A stretch of 64,000 nucleotides of DNA from Siphonobacter sp. BAB-5405. Its GTDB lineage: Bacteria; Bacteroidota; Bacteroidia; Cytophagales; Spirosomataceae. The translations under genes and the position numbers were made by a program. Shown here in pieces: positions 52,807 through 61,227 of this stretch (within the stretch, counting starts at the first letter, position 1; each line of letters begins with the position of its first letter). The stretch is from assembly GCF_002872335.1 (NCBI RefSeq), contig NZ_NJAG01000005.1:230384-294383 (forward strand), given 5' to 3'. Below the pieces are notes generated by a model. It worked only from the letters and a program-made list of their open reading frames with translations, had not been told where the DNA came from and made no database searches.

Positions 52807-53904
52807 CTAGTATTCCCATAAGTTGTGTTCCCACTCCATGAGTTTGTACTCCAACTGCTGAGCCTTAACCAGACCTTCTTTTTCGCCTCCATAAATCTGA
52901 GACAAGTAGGCATTTTTGGAATTTGATTGCTTCAGAATCCGAGAAGAGAACAACCGCAAATCAAAGGCATCCGCCATATTGAGGTGTTTCGCATTATTCT
53001 GATTGTTATACCAGATAAACTTCTTCGGATTACTACGGAAATATTGATCTACATCTCTGTACCGGAACGAAGCCACTTCACGATCCAGACCTGTAGACGT
53101 CTTAGCTGCGGGAATAATCAGTGTAATGGACTTCATATCGTAGTACTGGCGTGAACGACGCTTATCAAATACGTAGTCCTCTTTCAGTTCCAGTACGGTG
53201 ATATCGGTAGGAAAATACTCGTAAGCTGAATTATCATCAGCGTATGAGGGCTGATCGAAACCACTGGTATCTTTTTTAGCACCCGTAGTACCTCCCCAGC
53301 CGTCATCTACGCCACCCGCTGCTGGAGCCGCAGGCTTCTTGGCATCTTTTTTCTTCGCACTATCGCCCCAGCCATCATCGCCAGCGGGAGCTGGATCACC
53401 AAATCCGGCCGCTTTTTCTTCATCCGAAAGCCCGGCACCCGTGCCTTCCATACGAAGGTTCGTCTGGAATTGTTCAGGGGTTAGTTCAGTAACCAGCGAA
53501 TCATTTTTGTACGCCTTCAGTACACCCGCTTTCATACCATCGATCAAATAGCGAGTAATCTCATTATTGGTCGAAAAGAAAGGCTGATTCTGGGTTTCCT
53601 GCAGGTCCATGCGACGCCAAAGCGTCGTTTTATACATAATATCTTCCTCATCAATGGGTCGCAAAGATTCAGAAGCACGGTTCCGTTCCGCCATTGCCGT
53701 CCGCTGATCGTTCATCGGAGCACGTTGCTCAGCTCCCAGTACCCGGGGTTGGGTATTGGTTGGAGCTGCCTGCAAGTTGGCTGGGGGAGCCTGCTCGGGC
53801 ATGGGTGTTGGCTCCTGAGCATAGACCGATCCTGCCACTACCAGTGACAAGGTTAGTCCCGCAAATCCTCTCAATTTCGTCATGGCAAAATGTGTTTTTT
53901 CCAT
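52807..53904 (-). CDS. gldN: Gliding/type IX secretion protein GldN
   Basis: GldN forms with GldK the large periplasmic ring under the outer membrane in type IX secretion. The 365-residue product has a signal peptide ending VYAQ (residue 30) and the family regions EEDIMYKTTLWRRMDLQETQ, NQPFFSTNNEITRYLIDGMK and VFDKRRSRQYYDMKSITLI-type stretches. About residues 161-227 is a low-complexity insert with DDGWGDSAKKKD and VDDGWGGTTGAKKD, two DGWG repeats. The ATG at 53904 overlaps the gldM stop (TAATG), so translation is coupled; the ATG at 53883 is an alternative. Confidence 0.93.
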   Translation of the reverse strand: MEKTHFAMTKLRGFAGLTLSLVVAGSVYAQEPTPMPEQAPPANLQAAPTNTQPRVLGAEQRAPMNDQRTAMAERNRASESLRPIDEEDIMYKTTLWRRMDLQETQNQPFFSTNNEITRYLIDGMKAGVLKAYKNDSLVTELTPEQFQTNLRMEGTGAGLSDEEKAAGFGDPAPAGDDGWGDSAKKKDAKKPAAPAAGGVDDGWGGTTGAKKDTSGFDQPSYADDNSAYEYFPTDITVLELKEDYVFDKRRSRQYYDMKSITLIIPAAKTSTGLDREVASFRYRDVDQYFRSNPKKFIWYNNQNNAKHLNMADAFDLRLFSSRILKQSNSKNAYLSQIYGGEKEGLVKAQQLEYKLMEWEHNLWEY

Positions 53905-55478
53905 TAGTTCAACGGCACAGTAATAGGTTCGTTAATCGTAGTGCTTGAAACTTTTCCTTGGAAATTCTGACGTTGGTACCCTTTTACTTCAATTACGTAA
54001 CGATCGCCTGCTTGAGCAGCAGCTGCCAAGGAAGCAATATTTCCCTGACTCACGGGACCAGCCACTCGTTTTGATCCACGGGCTAGTGAAATTTGTACAT
54101 CATTCACCCGGAACTTGGCATCTTCAGGATTTGAAGCAGCGAAATCTTCATCCGCAATCGCCCGAACTTCCAATACCCGAAGCTGGCTGGCTGGAACACC
54201 TTTCCGCACATCCAACTTCTGTCCATTACCAAACGGAACTAATTGCGGAGCTGGTACACGACGAACATTAAATTTTTCAACGCCGAGTGTAGTACCCATG
54301 TTATTCACGTTCAGACTTACTTGGCGATTGTTGGGTACAATCGTTACTTTACCTTGGCTACCTGCAATCGTTTCAGCTCCTTCAGCACTGAAAGAAGGAT
54401 TCCACATGGCTCCCATCTGCGGACTTACGAATTGCAAACGGTTGGCACAACCCAGATATAACGGAGGCAAAGAAGCCGATTGGATACTGTACGAAGGCTT
54501 CGCTACAAAATATTCACCCGTTACCGTAAACGTTTTCATAGCTCCCGTCGGATCCGGATAATTTACCGTGGCCGTATAGGATTTCTTAGCCAAACCGTCC
54601 GGACCATACGCACCACCCTGAGCCGTAAACTGAATCTGACCACGACCATCTTTCATGGGTACAGCCGCTCCGTTAAAGCTCATACGAGGCGTAATGGCAC
54701 TAGAAGTAGCTGCTACGTACATCTCTGCTTCGTACTTCATGCCGGCTACAACCGTGCTGGATTTTGCCGAGATTACCGGAAAAATCTTGTCAAACTTGAT
54801 CTCTTTCAAACCTACTTTGGCAGCCAGCTGATCGAGTACCGTGTTTTCGTAACGCAAAACTTCAGCCTGCTTCTGGCTCAGTACTGCCAAAGCAGCAGGA
54901 ACCGGCGTTTGAGCGAAGTTCATTTCAGCGAAATCTTTGTTCCGCTGCTCTGCACTTTTACTCGCGATCGGATCATCCTTCGCGTCTACAGCTAGCGGAG
55001 AAAACTGAGTACCTTTATCTGCATAGGCCTGTAAGTCCGTTACGTACTTGTTAAGCTGATTTTTGAGATTATAGGCTTTACCGCTTCCACCCGTTCCGAC
55101 CATCAACATGGCCACCTGCTCTTCTTCTTTCGCGTTCTTCAGGTTACCCTGTTCGTCAAATCCACCGCTTTTGTCAATGATCTGCGATTTCAACGCATCT
55201 AGTTCATTGTACATTGCTGTAGAAAGTTTCCGAACCGCATCCGCTTTCTGAATAACATCTGCGTAAAGACTCCCACTTTCTGCTGCTTTATCTTTAATTC
55301 CTTTTACTGACTGTTGGTTTGTGATACTTGCGGTACTGTTAGCCGTTTCAAGGCTACGGTTCAACAAAATGAATTTATCAATCAAAGCCGAACTCACCTG
55401 CAAGGCCAGCATTGCTGTCAGTACCAGGTACATCATCCCGATCATTCGCTGCCGGGGTGTTTCATTGGCACCTGCCAT
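53904..55478 (-). CDS. gldM: Gliding/type IX secretion motor protein GldM
   Basis: GldM with GldL forms the inner-membrane motor of type IX secretion; its periplasmic part spans towards the GldK/GldN ring. The 524-residue product begins MAGANETPRQRMIGMMYLVL with one membrane helix (LTAMLALQVSSALIDKF), then a long helical and beta-rich periplasmic region ending in FQGKVSSTTINEPITVPLN. The length is normal. It is followed directly by gldN with overlapping stop and start, and preceded by gldL with about 60 bases between. Confidence 0.96.
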   Translation of the reverse strand: MAGANETPRQRMIGMMYLVLTAMLALQVSSALIDKFILLNRSLETANSTASITNQQSVKGIKDKAAESGSLYADVIQKADAVRKLSTAMYNELDALKSQIIDKSGGFDEQGNLKNAKEEEQVAMLMVGTGGSGKAYNLKNQLNKYVTDLQAYADKGTQFSPLAVDAKDDPIASKSAEQRNKDFAEMNFAQTPVPAALAVLSQKQAEVLRYENTVLDQLAAKVGLKEIKFDKIFPVISAKSSTVVAGMKYEAEMYVAATSSAITPRMSFNGAAVPMKDGRGQIQFTAQGGAYGPDGLAKKSYTATVNYPDPTGAMKTFTVTGEYFVAKPSYSIQSASLPPLYLGCANRLQFVSPQMGAMWNPSFSAEGAETIAGSQGKVTIVPNNRQVSLNVNNMGTTLGVEKFNVRRVPAPQLVPFGNGQKLDVRKGVPASQLRVLEVRAIADEDFAASNPEDAKFRVNDVQISLARGSKRVAGPVSQGNIASLAAAAQAGDRYVIEVKGYQRQNFQGKVSSTTINEPITVPLN

Positions 55479-55541
55479 ATGTTTTTATTAGTTTTTCAGT
55501 GTCAGAAAAAAATGAGTAACCAGGGTTGGTTCATGAACTGG

Positions 55542-56362
55542 TTATTGTACGCCTTTCATAGCCGACAACATACCGCCGTAAATGTTATTGAGCGACTGTA
55601 AGTTGTTCGTCAGGCGTCCCATTTCACTCTTGAATTGCTGAGCATCTTTGGAAGCTTCCTGCATATTATCCATAGCGGAAGCCAGATTACCGTAGAAAGC
55701 ATTCATCGCTTTCAGGTGTTTCTGGGTGTCCTGCAATTCCAGTTCGTATACCGCATTCAGAGCACCCATCGTTTGTGTAATCTGCTGGAACTTCACGCGG
55801 TATTCTTTCGCATCCATCGTTGCACTAGCCATATCAGACATGGCTGAGACAGCCGTTCCGTAGGTTTATTCATTTCCTGCAAAGAGCCCGCAGCGATTTT
55901 TACGTTTTTAGCGTATTCGTTCGTAGCTACGGTAGCGTCCGTAATCTGACCCAGTTTGCCAACGGTATCCGTCAGGCTACGTAAGCCGGTACCCAGACTA
56001 TTGAATACGTCAGGTGATACCTTTGCATTCGCCAGCATATCGTCCATCTTGGCCATCAGACCCAGGTTAGGAGACGCAGCTACCGCAGGAGCGGCACTAC
56101 GCGTAGGTAATTCACCTTTATAACTATCATCTAATTCAGGATATACTTTTTCCCACTGGTAATCAGCCGTAGGTGCTACGAATTGCTGTAAAGCAAACAG
56201 AAGGAAAATAACGGCTTCCGTACCCATACCGATGGTCAGCATTTCATCGGCACCGGGGCGGTGCTGAATTTTAAAAAGAGCCCCCAAGATTACAACAGCG
56301 GCCCCAACACTATAAACTACAGGAAGAATTTTGTCGAAGAAGACGTTACGTTTCGCCGCCAT
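55542..56362 (-). pseudogene. gldL: GldL, type IX secretion motor, split by a one-base frameshift
   Basis: GldL has two membrane helices and works with GldM as the proton-driven motor. The N-terminal frame (56362 to 55793) begins MAAKRNVFFDKILPVVYSVG, with helices at about 12-30 and 40-60, and is sound up to LQEMNK. Then the sensible reading moves to the next frame: YGTAVSAMSDMASATMDAKE, continuing to 55542 (YGGMLSAMKGVQ). Adding one base next to the AAA run (T at 55865-55867, plus strand) gives one protein of about 273 residues, a normal GldL length. Since gldM and gldN around it are intact and GldL is essential for the system, a sequencing error is most likely. Confidence 0.88.
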
Positions 56363-56460
56363 GAGTAAATAAAAAGGTTAAAACGTGAAAAGGACTGGAT
56401 TAGATGATAAGGAATGTAATGATATGCCTGGGTTATCCGGAATGAATTCGTTGGTACATA

Positions 56461-56498
56461 AAAACACCTGTCAGGACAAACTGACCTAACAGGTGTTT
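56461..56498 (-). terminator. Terminator-like hairpin between gldK and gldL
   Basis: On the minus strand AAACACCTGTTAGGTCAG folds with CTGACAGGTGTTTTT around TTTGTC, with the T-run in the right place. It lies just after the gldK stop and about 100 bases before gldL. It may lower transcription into gldLMN, or mark a second promoter beyond it. Confidence 0.7.
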
Positions 56499-56506
56499 GG
56501 AATTTT

Positions 56507-57580
56507 CTAACGGAACTCGCGTCCAGAAGACATACCTAAGTGTTGCATAACGCAACGGAAGCCAATATATGAACGACGAGCATCTTTGTATTCCCAGGAA
56601 CGCGTACCTGTTTCCAGGAAGTAAGCTACATCTTTCCATGAACCTCCGCGAATCACTTTACGAGGTTCATCGTCATTAATATTATCTGAGTTCAAATCCC
56701 AGGTTACGACGGCAGCATTATCAGCCCAGGCATCTAAACACCATTCGGCTACGTTACCGGCCATATTATATAAACCGTACTCATTGGGGTTGTACATATT
56801 GGCGGGAGCGGTGTATGCATAACCATCCGCATCGTAGTTTCCACGTTGAGGTTTGAAGTTAGCGAGCATACAACCTTTGCCATTGGCTACATAAGGGTTA
56901 CCCCAGGGATATTTCGCACCGGATTTACCACCCCGGGCCGCCCATTCCCACTGCGATTCGGTAGGCAATTCGAAACGGGGCATAGCGGCCTGATTTTCAT
57001 TCGTGCGGTAATCGTTCAATACCGACGTCCGCCAACGGCAGAAATCACGAGCGGCATCCCAGCTTACACCTACGACAGGATAACGGTCGAACGCCGGACT
57101 TGAATAATAATATTCCGTCATGGGGTCACCATTATGGTAAGTAAAGTCTTTCTTCCAAACTGTAGTATCCGGGTAAACTTTACTCATGATGTATTCTTCA
57201 CCCAAAACCGAAACCGAATCCGTCAGCATAGCATTTACATACTGACGGTACTCATTATTGGTAATTTCGGTATCATCCATGAAAAACTGGCTGATCGTAA
57301 CCCGTTTGTTGAAGTTTACCTGAGCCGTAGCCACATCCTCATCGGCCTGACCCATCAGGTAAGAACCCGAAGGAATCAGAACCATCCCATACGGAGTCGG
57401 TTGTTTCCAGCCTTTACGGGCGTCGGCAACAATTTCCCCGTTGTAGACACCTACTTCCCCTTTGCGACTTCCCTTTCCACCTTTGCCTCCGTTGCTGGCA
57501 TTGTTACCTTTTTTACCGCAACTCTGTACCACCAACATGGGAACAAGAATCAGAAGACTCCAAATGAGGCGTTTACTCAT
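56507..57580 (-). CDS. gldK: Gliding/type IX secretion lipoprotein GldK
   Basis: GldK is the lipoprotein half of the GldK/GldN ring beneath the outer membrane. The product (ATG at 57578-57580, 357 residues) has a lipobox (MLVVQSC), a Gly/Lys-rich linker (GGKGGKGSRKG), and an FGE/SUMF1-type fold: MVLIPSGSYLMGQADEDV, MDDTEITNNEYRQYVNAML, YPVVGVSWDAARDFCRWR, YNMAGNVAEWCLDAW and RKVIRGGSWKDVAYFLETG. Two further ATGs lie 5 and 7 codons upstream. A PorP/SprF-like gene lies upstream in the same direction. Confidence 0.94.
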   Translation of the reverse strand: MSKRLIWSLLILVPMLVVQSCGKKGNNASNGGKGGKGSRKGEVGVYNGEIVADARKGWKQPTPYGMVLIPSGSYLMGQADEDVATAQVNFNKRVTISQFFMDDTEITNNEYRQYVNAMLTDSVSVLGEEYIMSKVYPDTTVWKKDFTYHNGDPMTEYYYSSPAFDRYPVVGVSWDAARDFCRWRTSVLNDYRTNENQAAMPRFELPTESQWEWAARGGKSGAKYPWGNPYVANGKGCMLANFKPQRGNYDADGYAYTAPANMYNPNEYGLYNMAGNVAEWCLDAWADNAAVVTWDLNSDNINDDEPRKVIRGGSWKDVAYFLETGTRSWEYKDARRSYIGFRCVMQHLGMSSGREFR

Positions 57581-57902
57581 ATACCGCTCATTCATGATCA
57601 TATAGTTGTTTTTCTTATCAATATCGTTTAGATACTACTTCTTTAACACAAGACTTGTTTATTGCTCGTAGTGATTACGCGGCAAAAAAACGATGAATAC
57701 ACAGCTATCGTATTTAACTCAGCCAGCAAAAATAAAAAAAATATGCTTGGTACTAAGTTCCGCTCGCTAAACTTACGAGAATCAAGGCTTAAACAGTCTT
57801 AGCAGATTGCTTTAAAGCGTAAGATAAAGCAGTATGCACGTGCAAATGCGATTTCTTCGGGCTTTGAAGATGTATAAATTTCATAGTCGGATAACTGTCA
57901 TT
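57581..57902. other. Intergenic region before gldK
   Basis: The 322 bases between the PorP-like gene and gldK are AT-rich and contain a TAnnTTTG element facing gldK (57727-57734). No terminator hairpin was found after the PorP-like gene, and no small gene was recognised. Confidence 0.45.
57727..57734 (-). promoter_or_regulatory. Candidate -7 element for gldK
   Basis: Minus-strand TATTTTTG matches TAnnTTTG; the leader would be about 140 bases. The -33 TTG is not evident. Confidence 0.35.
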
Positions 57903-58853
57903 TTAGAAACGGAAACGTGGAGTCCGTACGGGAATTCGTTTGTTGGGTTTGGGTGCTGGTAAGCCATAACTCAGTAGTATGGAATAAGATCCGGGTGATT
58001 TAGCACTTACTCCGCCTAAAATTATATCATACGAAGCTCCAATCCTAAATCTGTTCCAGTTCACTCCTGCAAAAACAGGTATACCATCTCCCTGCCGCCA
58101 ACCTGCTCCAACCCAGACAAAGTTACGCCACATCGCTAACAACGAAGCTTCGATTGAAAACGTATTTATATCTGACTTAAAAATTGCAGAAGGATTGATT
58201 TCTACTTCTTCGTTTACATAATAACGGTAACCACCATTTACGAAAAAGGTTTGTTGAGCTGCGTTGATAGCTCCCTCCTGACCGAACGCATACCGAGCCC
58301 GGTTCAGGTGAATCATGGAAGCTCCTACATAATACGTTGGTGTGGAATAATGAGCACCTACGGCTAGGTCAGGATTGGATTCATTTACCTTTCCTGTACC
58401 GATCAATGGATCATCGGGGTCACGAGCCCGGAGTTTATCAAAATCAATCGTACGGATCAGCAAACCACCCTGAGCTCCGAAAGCTAACGTCCGTTCACCT
58501 CCCAGGGGTATACGATAAGCATAGGCTAGCTGAACTTCCTGATTTCGTTGCGGTCCGGCCTGGTCGTTAAGCACATTTAAACCCACGGCTGATTTAATGC
58601 CAGGCAAGGGCAACTGAAAGGTAAACAGCTGCGTAGTAGGAGCTCCGCCATCGTCGGAAAAGCTGCTTTGATAGCCCAGGTACTGCTGCCGGTGAATCAA
58701 TTGAAAACGCGTCATCCCTTCGTAGCCAACGGCAGCCGGGTTGAAAAACGACTGGTTGTACATGTACTGGCTAAACTGTGGATCCTGCTGAGCCCACAGC
58801 CCTCCCGAAGAAACCAACAATAAAATTATAAATAGGTATAGCGTTTTTTGCAT
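57903..58853 (-). CDS. PorP/SprF family type IX secretion membrane protein (copy 2)
   Basis: The 316-residue product has a signal peptide (LFIILLLVSSGGLWAQ) and the family hallmark DPQFSQYMYNQSFFNPAAVG, then RFQLIHRQQYLGYQSSF, DFDKLRARDPDDPLIGTGKV and barrel strands up to RIPVRTPRFRF. In Cytophagales a porP/sprF-type gene often directly precedes gldK, as here, so this copy is the better candidate for a core type IX component. It lies about 320 bases upstream of gldK in the same direction. Confidence 0.9.
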   Translation of the reverse strand: MQKTLYLFIILLLVSSGGLWAQQDPQFSQYMYNQSFFNPAAVGYEGMTRFQLIHRQQYLGYQSSFSDDGGAPTTQLFTFQLPLPGIKSAVGLNVLNDQAGPQRNQEVQLAYAYRIPLGGERTLAFGAQGGLLIRTIDFDKLRARDPDDPLIGTGKVNESNPDLAVGAHYSTPTYYVGASMIHLNRARYAFGQEGAINAAQQTFFVNGGYRYYVNEEVEINPSAIFKSDINTFSIEASLLAMWRNFVWVGAGWRQGDGIPVFAGVNWNRFRIGASYDIILGGVSAKSPGSYSILLSYGLPAPKPNKRIPVRTPRFRF

Positions 58854-58975
58854 GGCGAGACAGACACGTTCACAGTCCTAAAACTAGAAAGTATTTCGGT
58901 AAATTCAGTACTCTCCGGCTGCATTTAGCCGGCATACTACCAAACGATGGAATTTTCAGATTGTTACAGGAATAT

Positions 58976-59012
58976 AAAAAAAACCTCCGATCAGTAAAAT
59001 CGGAGGTTTTTC
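58976..59012 (-). terminator. Terminator of hemD
   Basis: AAAACCTCCGAT and ATCGGAGGTTTT pair around CAGTAAA; on the minus strand T-runs follow. Confidence 0.85.
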
Positions 59013-59025
59013 AGGTCAAGTATTT

Positions 59026-59811
59026 TTATTTCAAGCCGTTTGCTTTTTTGATGTACAGGTCCAAAGCCCCGGTCATCGAAGGAGCATTGGGCATAGGAGC
59101 TTCAATATCCAAAATCAGATTAGCCTCAATTACAGCCTTGGCTGTAGTGGGCCCTAACGCAGCGATCCGGGTCTTGTTCTGTTTGAAATCCGGGAAATTA
59201 TCGAACAGTGATTTCACCCCGGATGGACTGAAGAAACAGATAATGTCGTAGAAAACTTCTTCCAGATCCGATAAATCCGCTGATCCCGTTTCGTACATCA
59301 CGGCTTCGGTCAGGTGAATATCATTGGACACCATGAAGCCGGGAATGTCATTCCGACGCTTGTCGGAACAGGGGAACAGAAATTTCTCCGTTTTGTGCTT
59401 TTTGATCAAATCCAGCAGATCAGCAGCCGTTTTCTGGCCAACGAAAATCTTACGCTTCCGGATTACAATGTATTTCTGCAGATAGTTAGCCGTTTGCTCA
59501 GTCACGCAGAAGTACTTCATTTCGGGCGGCATTTCCATTTTCGCTTCCTTGCAAATGCGGAAGAAATGATCCACAGCATTACGGCTCGTAAAGATAATAG
59601 CCGTGTGAGCCAGAATATCAATCTTCTGCTTGCGGAAGTCCTTGTAGGACACTCCGTTTACCTCAATGAAAGGCCGAAAGTCAACTTTGATGTCGTAATC
59701 CCGGGCTAAGTCAAAGTAGGGGGATTTCTCGTCGGCAGGACGAGCTTGCGTCACTAGAATGCTGGAAACTTTCGTGAGCCGTTCGTCCGTCTTGTTCGTC
59801 GTTTCACTCAT
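59026..59811 (-). CDS. hemD: Uroporphyrinogen-III synthase
   Basis: HemD closes and inverts ring D to make uroporphyrinogen III for haem. The 261-residue product has the two-lobed HemD pattern with weak sequence conservation, as usual: ILVTQARPADEKSPYFDLAR, AIIFTSRNAVDHFFRICKEA, VGQKTAADLLDLIKKHKTEK, DIICFFSPSGVKSLFDNFPD and RIAALGPTTAKAVIEANLIL. A gene for a DUF4271 membrane protein lies about 120 bases upstream in the same direction, an arrangement repeated in Bacteroidota. A strong terminator follows. Confidence 0.9.
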   Translation of the reverse strand: MSETTNKTDERLTKVSSILVTQARPADEKSPYFDLARDYDIKVDFRPFIEVNGVSYKDFRKQKIDILAHTAIIFTSRNAVDHFFRICKEAKMEMPPEMKYFCVTEQTANYLQKYIVIRKRKIFVGQKTAADLLDLIKKHKTEKFLFPCSDKRRNDIPGFMVSNDIHLTEAVMYETGSADLSDLEEVFYDIICFFSPSGVKSLFDNFPDFKQNKTRIAALGPTTAKAVIEANLILDIEAPMPNAPSMTGALDLYIKKANGLK

Positions 59812-59928
59812 TCAGATTCAAAAAATAAGTAGAAGATTCGATGGCAATAAAGCGTTTATTCAATAACATGAGAACTACCTTAATGTTTCCGACAGCTCCT
59901 GATTAAACACGTAGGAACGCATATCCAT

Positions 59929-61152
59929 TCAAAGAGCAAACTTGAGCCCAATGATGAAAGGAACCAATTCAACGATGCAAAGGTAAGAAAATAAGTAGAG
60001 ATTTTTAGCATCAGACAATTTATTAATGGAAAAGTACAATAACAATAAACGCCCAATGTAGAAGCCTGTAATAGGTATAACCAGTAACGTATCCCAGTGA
60101 AAAGTAAGAGATGGAAAGCTATTCAACATGAGTAACATAACGATTCCCAGGAAGGTATAAAAGATCGCTGATGCCTGAATAGACTTGAAAAAGTGGATAT
60201 TAACAATCTTATCAAAACGGTAAATATGACCTAAGACATTGATCATTAAATACTTAAAGATAAAGACAATGAAGACTAAAATACCAATAATAAAGAAATA
60301 CAGGAAGAGCTTGCCCAGACTTTCCTCGTACGAAAAGAAGTCCTGCGACTGGAATAAATCGATGCCTCGATGCCGAACTAGCTGGTAGAGGTAGGAGAGC
60401 AGAAAACTGATCAGGAGTAGAAATAACAGGTTGGCTACTTCAAATAATCCACGTGTTACCAGAGCTGCCCCTTCCCGCGTTTGGATGGTAAGTAAGTCCT
60501 TGATGCTCAAATACCGGATGAATCCCCGGGGGAAGACCCGGTACAGAGCCGCGTAGGCAACCAGCAGCAACAAAGCTGTTAGTACGTAAAAATTCTCGAA
60601 CGGTGAGGTATCACGAGGGCGGGCCTGTAAAAACGATTCCGATACGTAAATGGGTTTCTGGCCCGCTACTACCTTATGTCCAATCTGTAGGGTCTTTTGT
60701 TCGATACCCGGTTGGGATCCGTACAGCGTTAGTAGCACGCGGTGATCAGGATACGCTTTGTACAGACTATCGAGCTTGAAAACGGTCCATTTACCAATGG
60801 GCAACTGTTTTTGCAACGAGCCATTGATGAATAAATAATTTTCCTGATTGGATCGATAAAGCAGGTAATAATGCCGGTTCTGGGCTAAATCAAGAATAAC
60901 GCTATACGAACCATAATCCTGGTGAATTTCGCGAATGTAGGGAACGTACGCCTTGCTTCCTTCATCGTACACCCGCCAGTCATTGCGAAAATCGTGTACA
61001 AGGAAATAGCCTTCCTCAGGCCCCGTCGTCTGAGCAAACGTCGAACCCGCCAGCAAACACAGGAAGAAAAGCAAAAAACAGTGAAGCCTGTGGGTTAGAA
61101 AACTACCCACAGGCTTTCGTACGCTCGAAAAAGTGAAATCACTACCCACCAC
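59929..61152 (-). CDS. DUF4271 membrane protein
   Basis: The frame encodes up to 407 residues: a signal-like segment (CFLLFFLCLLAGSTFAQ), an extracytoplasmic domain of about 140 residues, then a C-terminal region with about six membrane helices (ENFYVLTALLLLVAYAALYR, LLFLLLISFLLSYLYQLV, LFLYFFIIGILVFIVFIFKY), typical of DUF4271. Function is unknown; its steady place before hemD hints at a link to haem or the envelope, which is inference. No ATG is available near the start; GTG at 61152, 61149 or 61110 are candidates. A terminator-like hairpin lies within the first codons, so the start is uncertain. Confidence 0.82.
   Translation of the reverse strand: MVGSDFTFSSVRKPVGSFLTHRLHCFLLFFLCLLAGSTFAQTTGPEEGYFLVHDFRNDWRVYDEGSKAYVPYIREIHQDYGSYSVILDLAQNRHYYLLYRSNQENYLFINGSLQKQLPIGKWTVFKLDSLYKAYPDHRVLLTLYGSQPGIEQKTLQIGHKVVAGQKPIYVSESFLQARPRDTSPFENFYVLTALLLLVAYAALYRVFPRGFIRYLSIKDLLTIQTREGAALVTRGLFEVANLLFLLLISFLLSYLYQLVRHRGIDLFQSQDFFSYEESLGKLFLYFFIIGILVFIVFIFKYLMINVLGHIYRFDKIVNIHFFKSIQASAIFYTFLGIVMLLMLNSFPSLTFHWDTLLVIPITGFYIGRLLLLYFSINKLSDAKNLYLFSYLCIVELVPFIIGLKFAL
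61084..61116 (-). terminator. Hairpin inside the start of the DUF4271 gene, possible sucD terminator
   Basis: AAGCCTGTGGGT(T)AG (61084-61098) and CTACCCACAGGCTT (61103-61116) form a 14-base stem with a 4-base loop and one bulge. On the minus strand CACTGTTTTTTG follows. It is 110 bases beyond the sucD stop. Confidence 0.55.
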
Positions 61153-61227
61153 TCTCGCTTTCAGTACGTCCGTTTCGCTAACATCGCTGTTTCACAAAAC
61201 GGATTCATTACAGAATCGTATTCTTAC

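Noticed and set aside
55542..56362. Programmed frameshift in gldL
   Set aside because: No slippery heptamer plus stimulatory structure was recognised, and GldL is normally read in one frame; a deletion is simpler.
56433..56639. Minus-strand open frame overlapping the end of gldK
   Set aside because: It is an other-frame reading of the gldK 3' end and the following hairpin.
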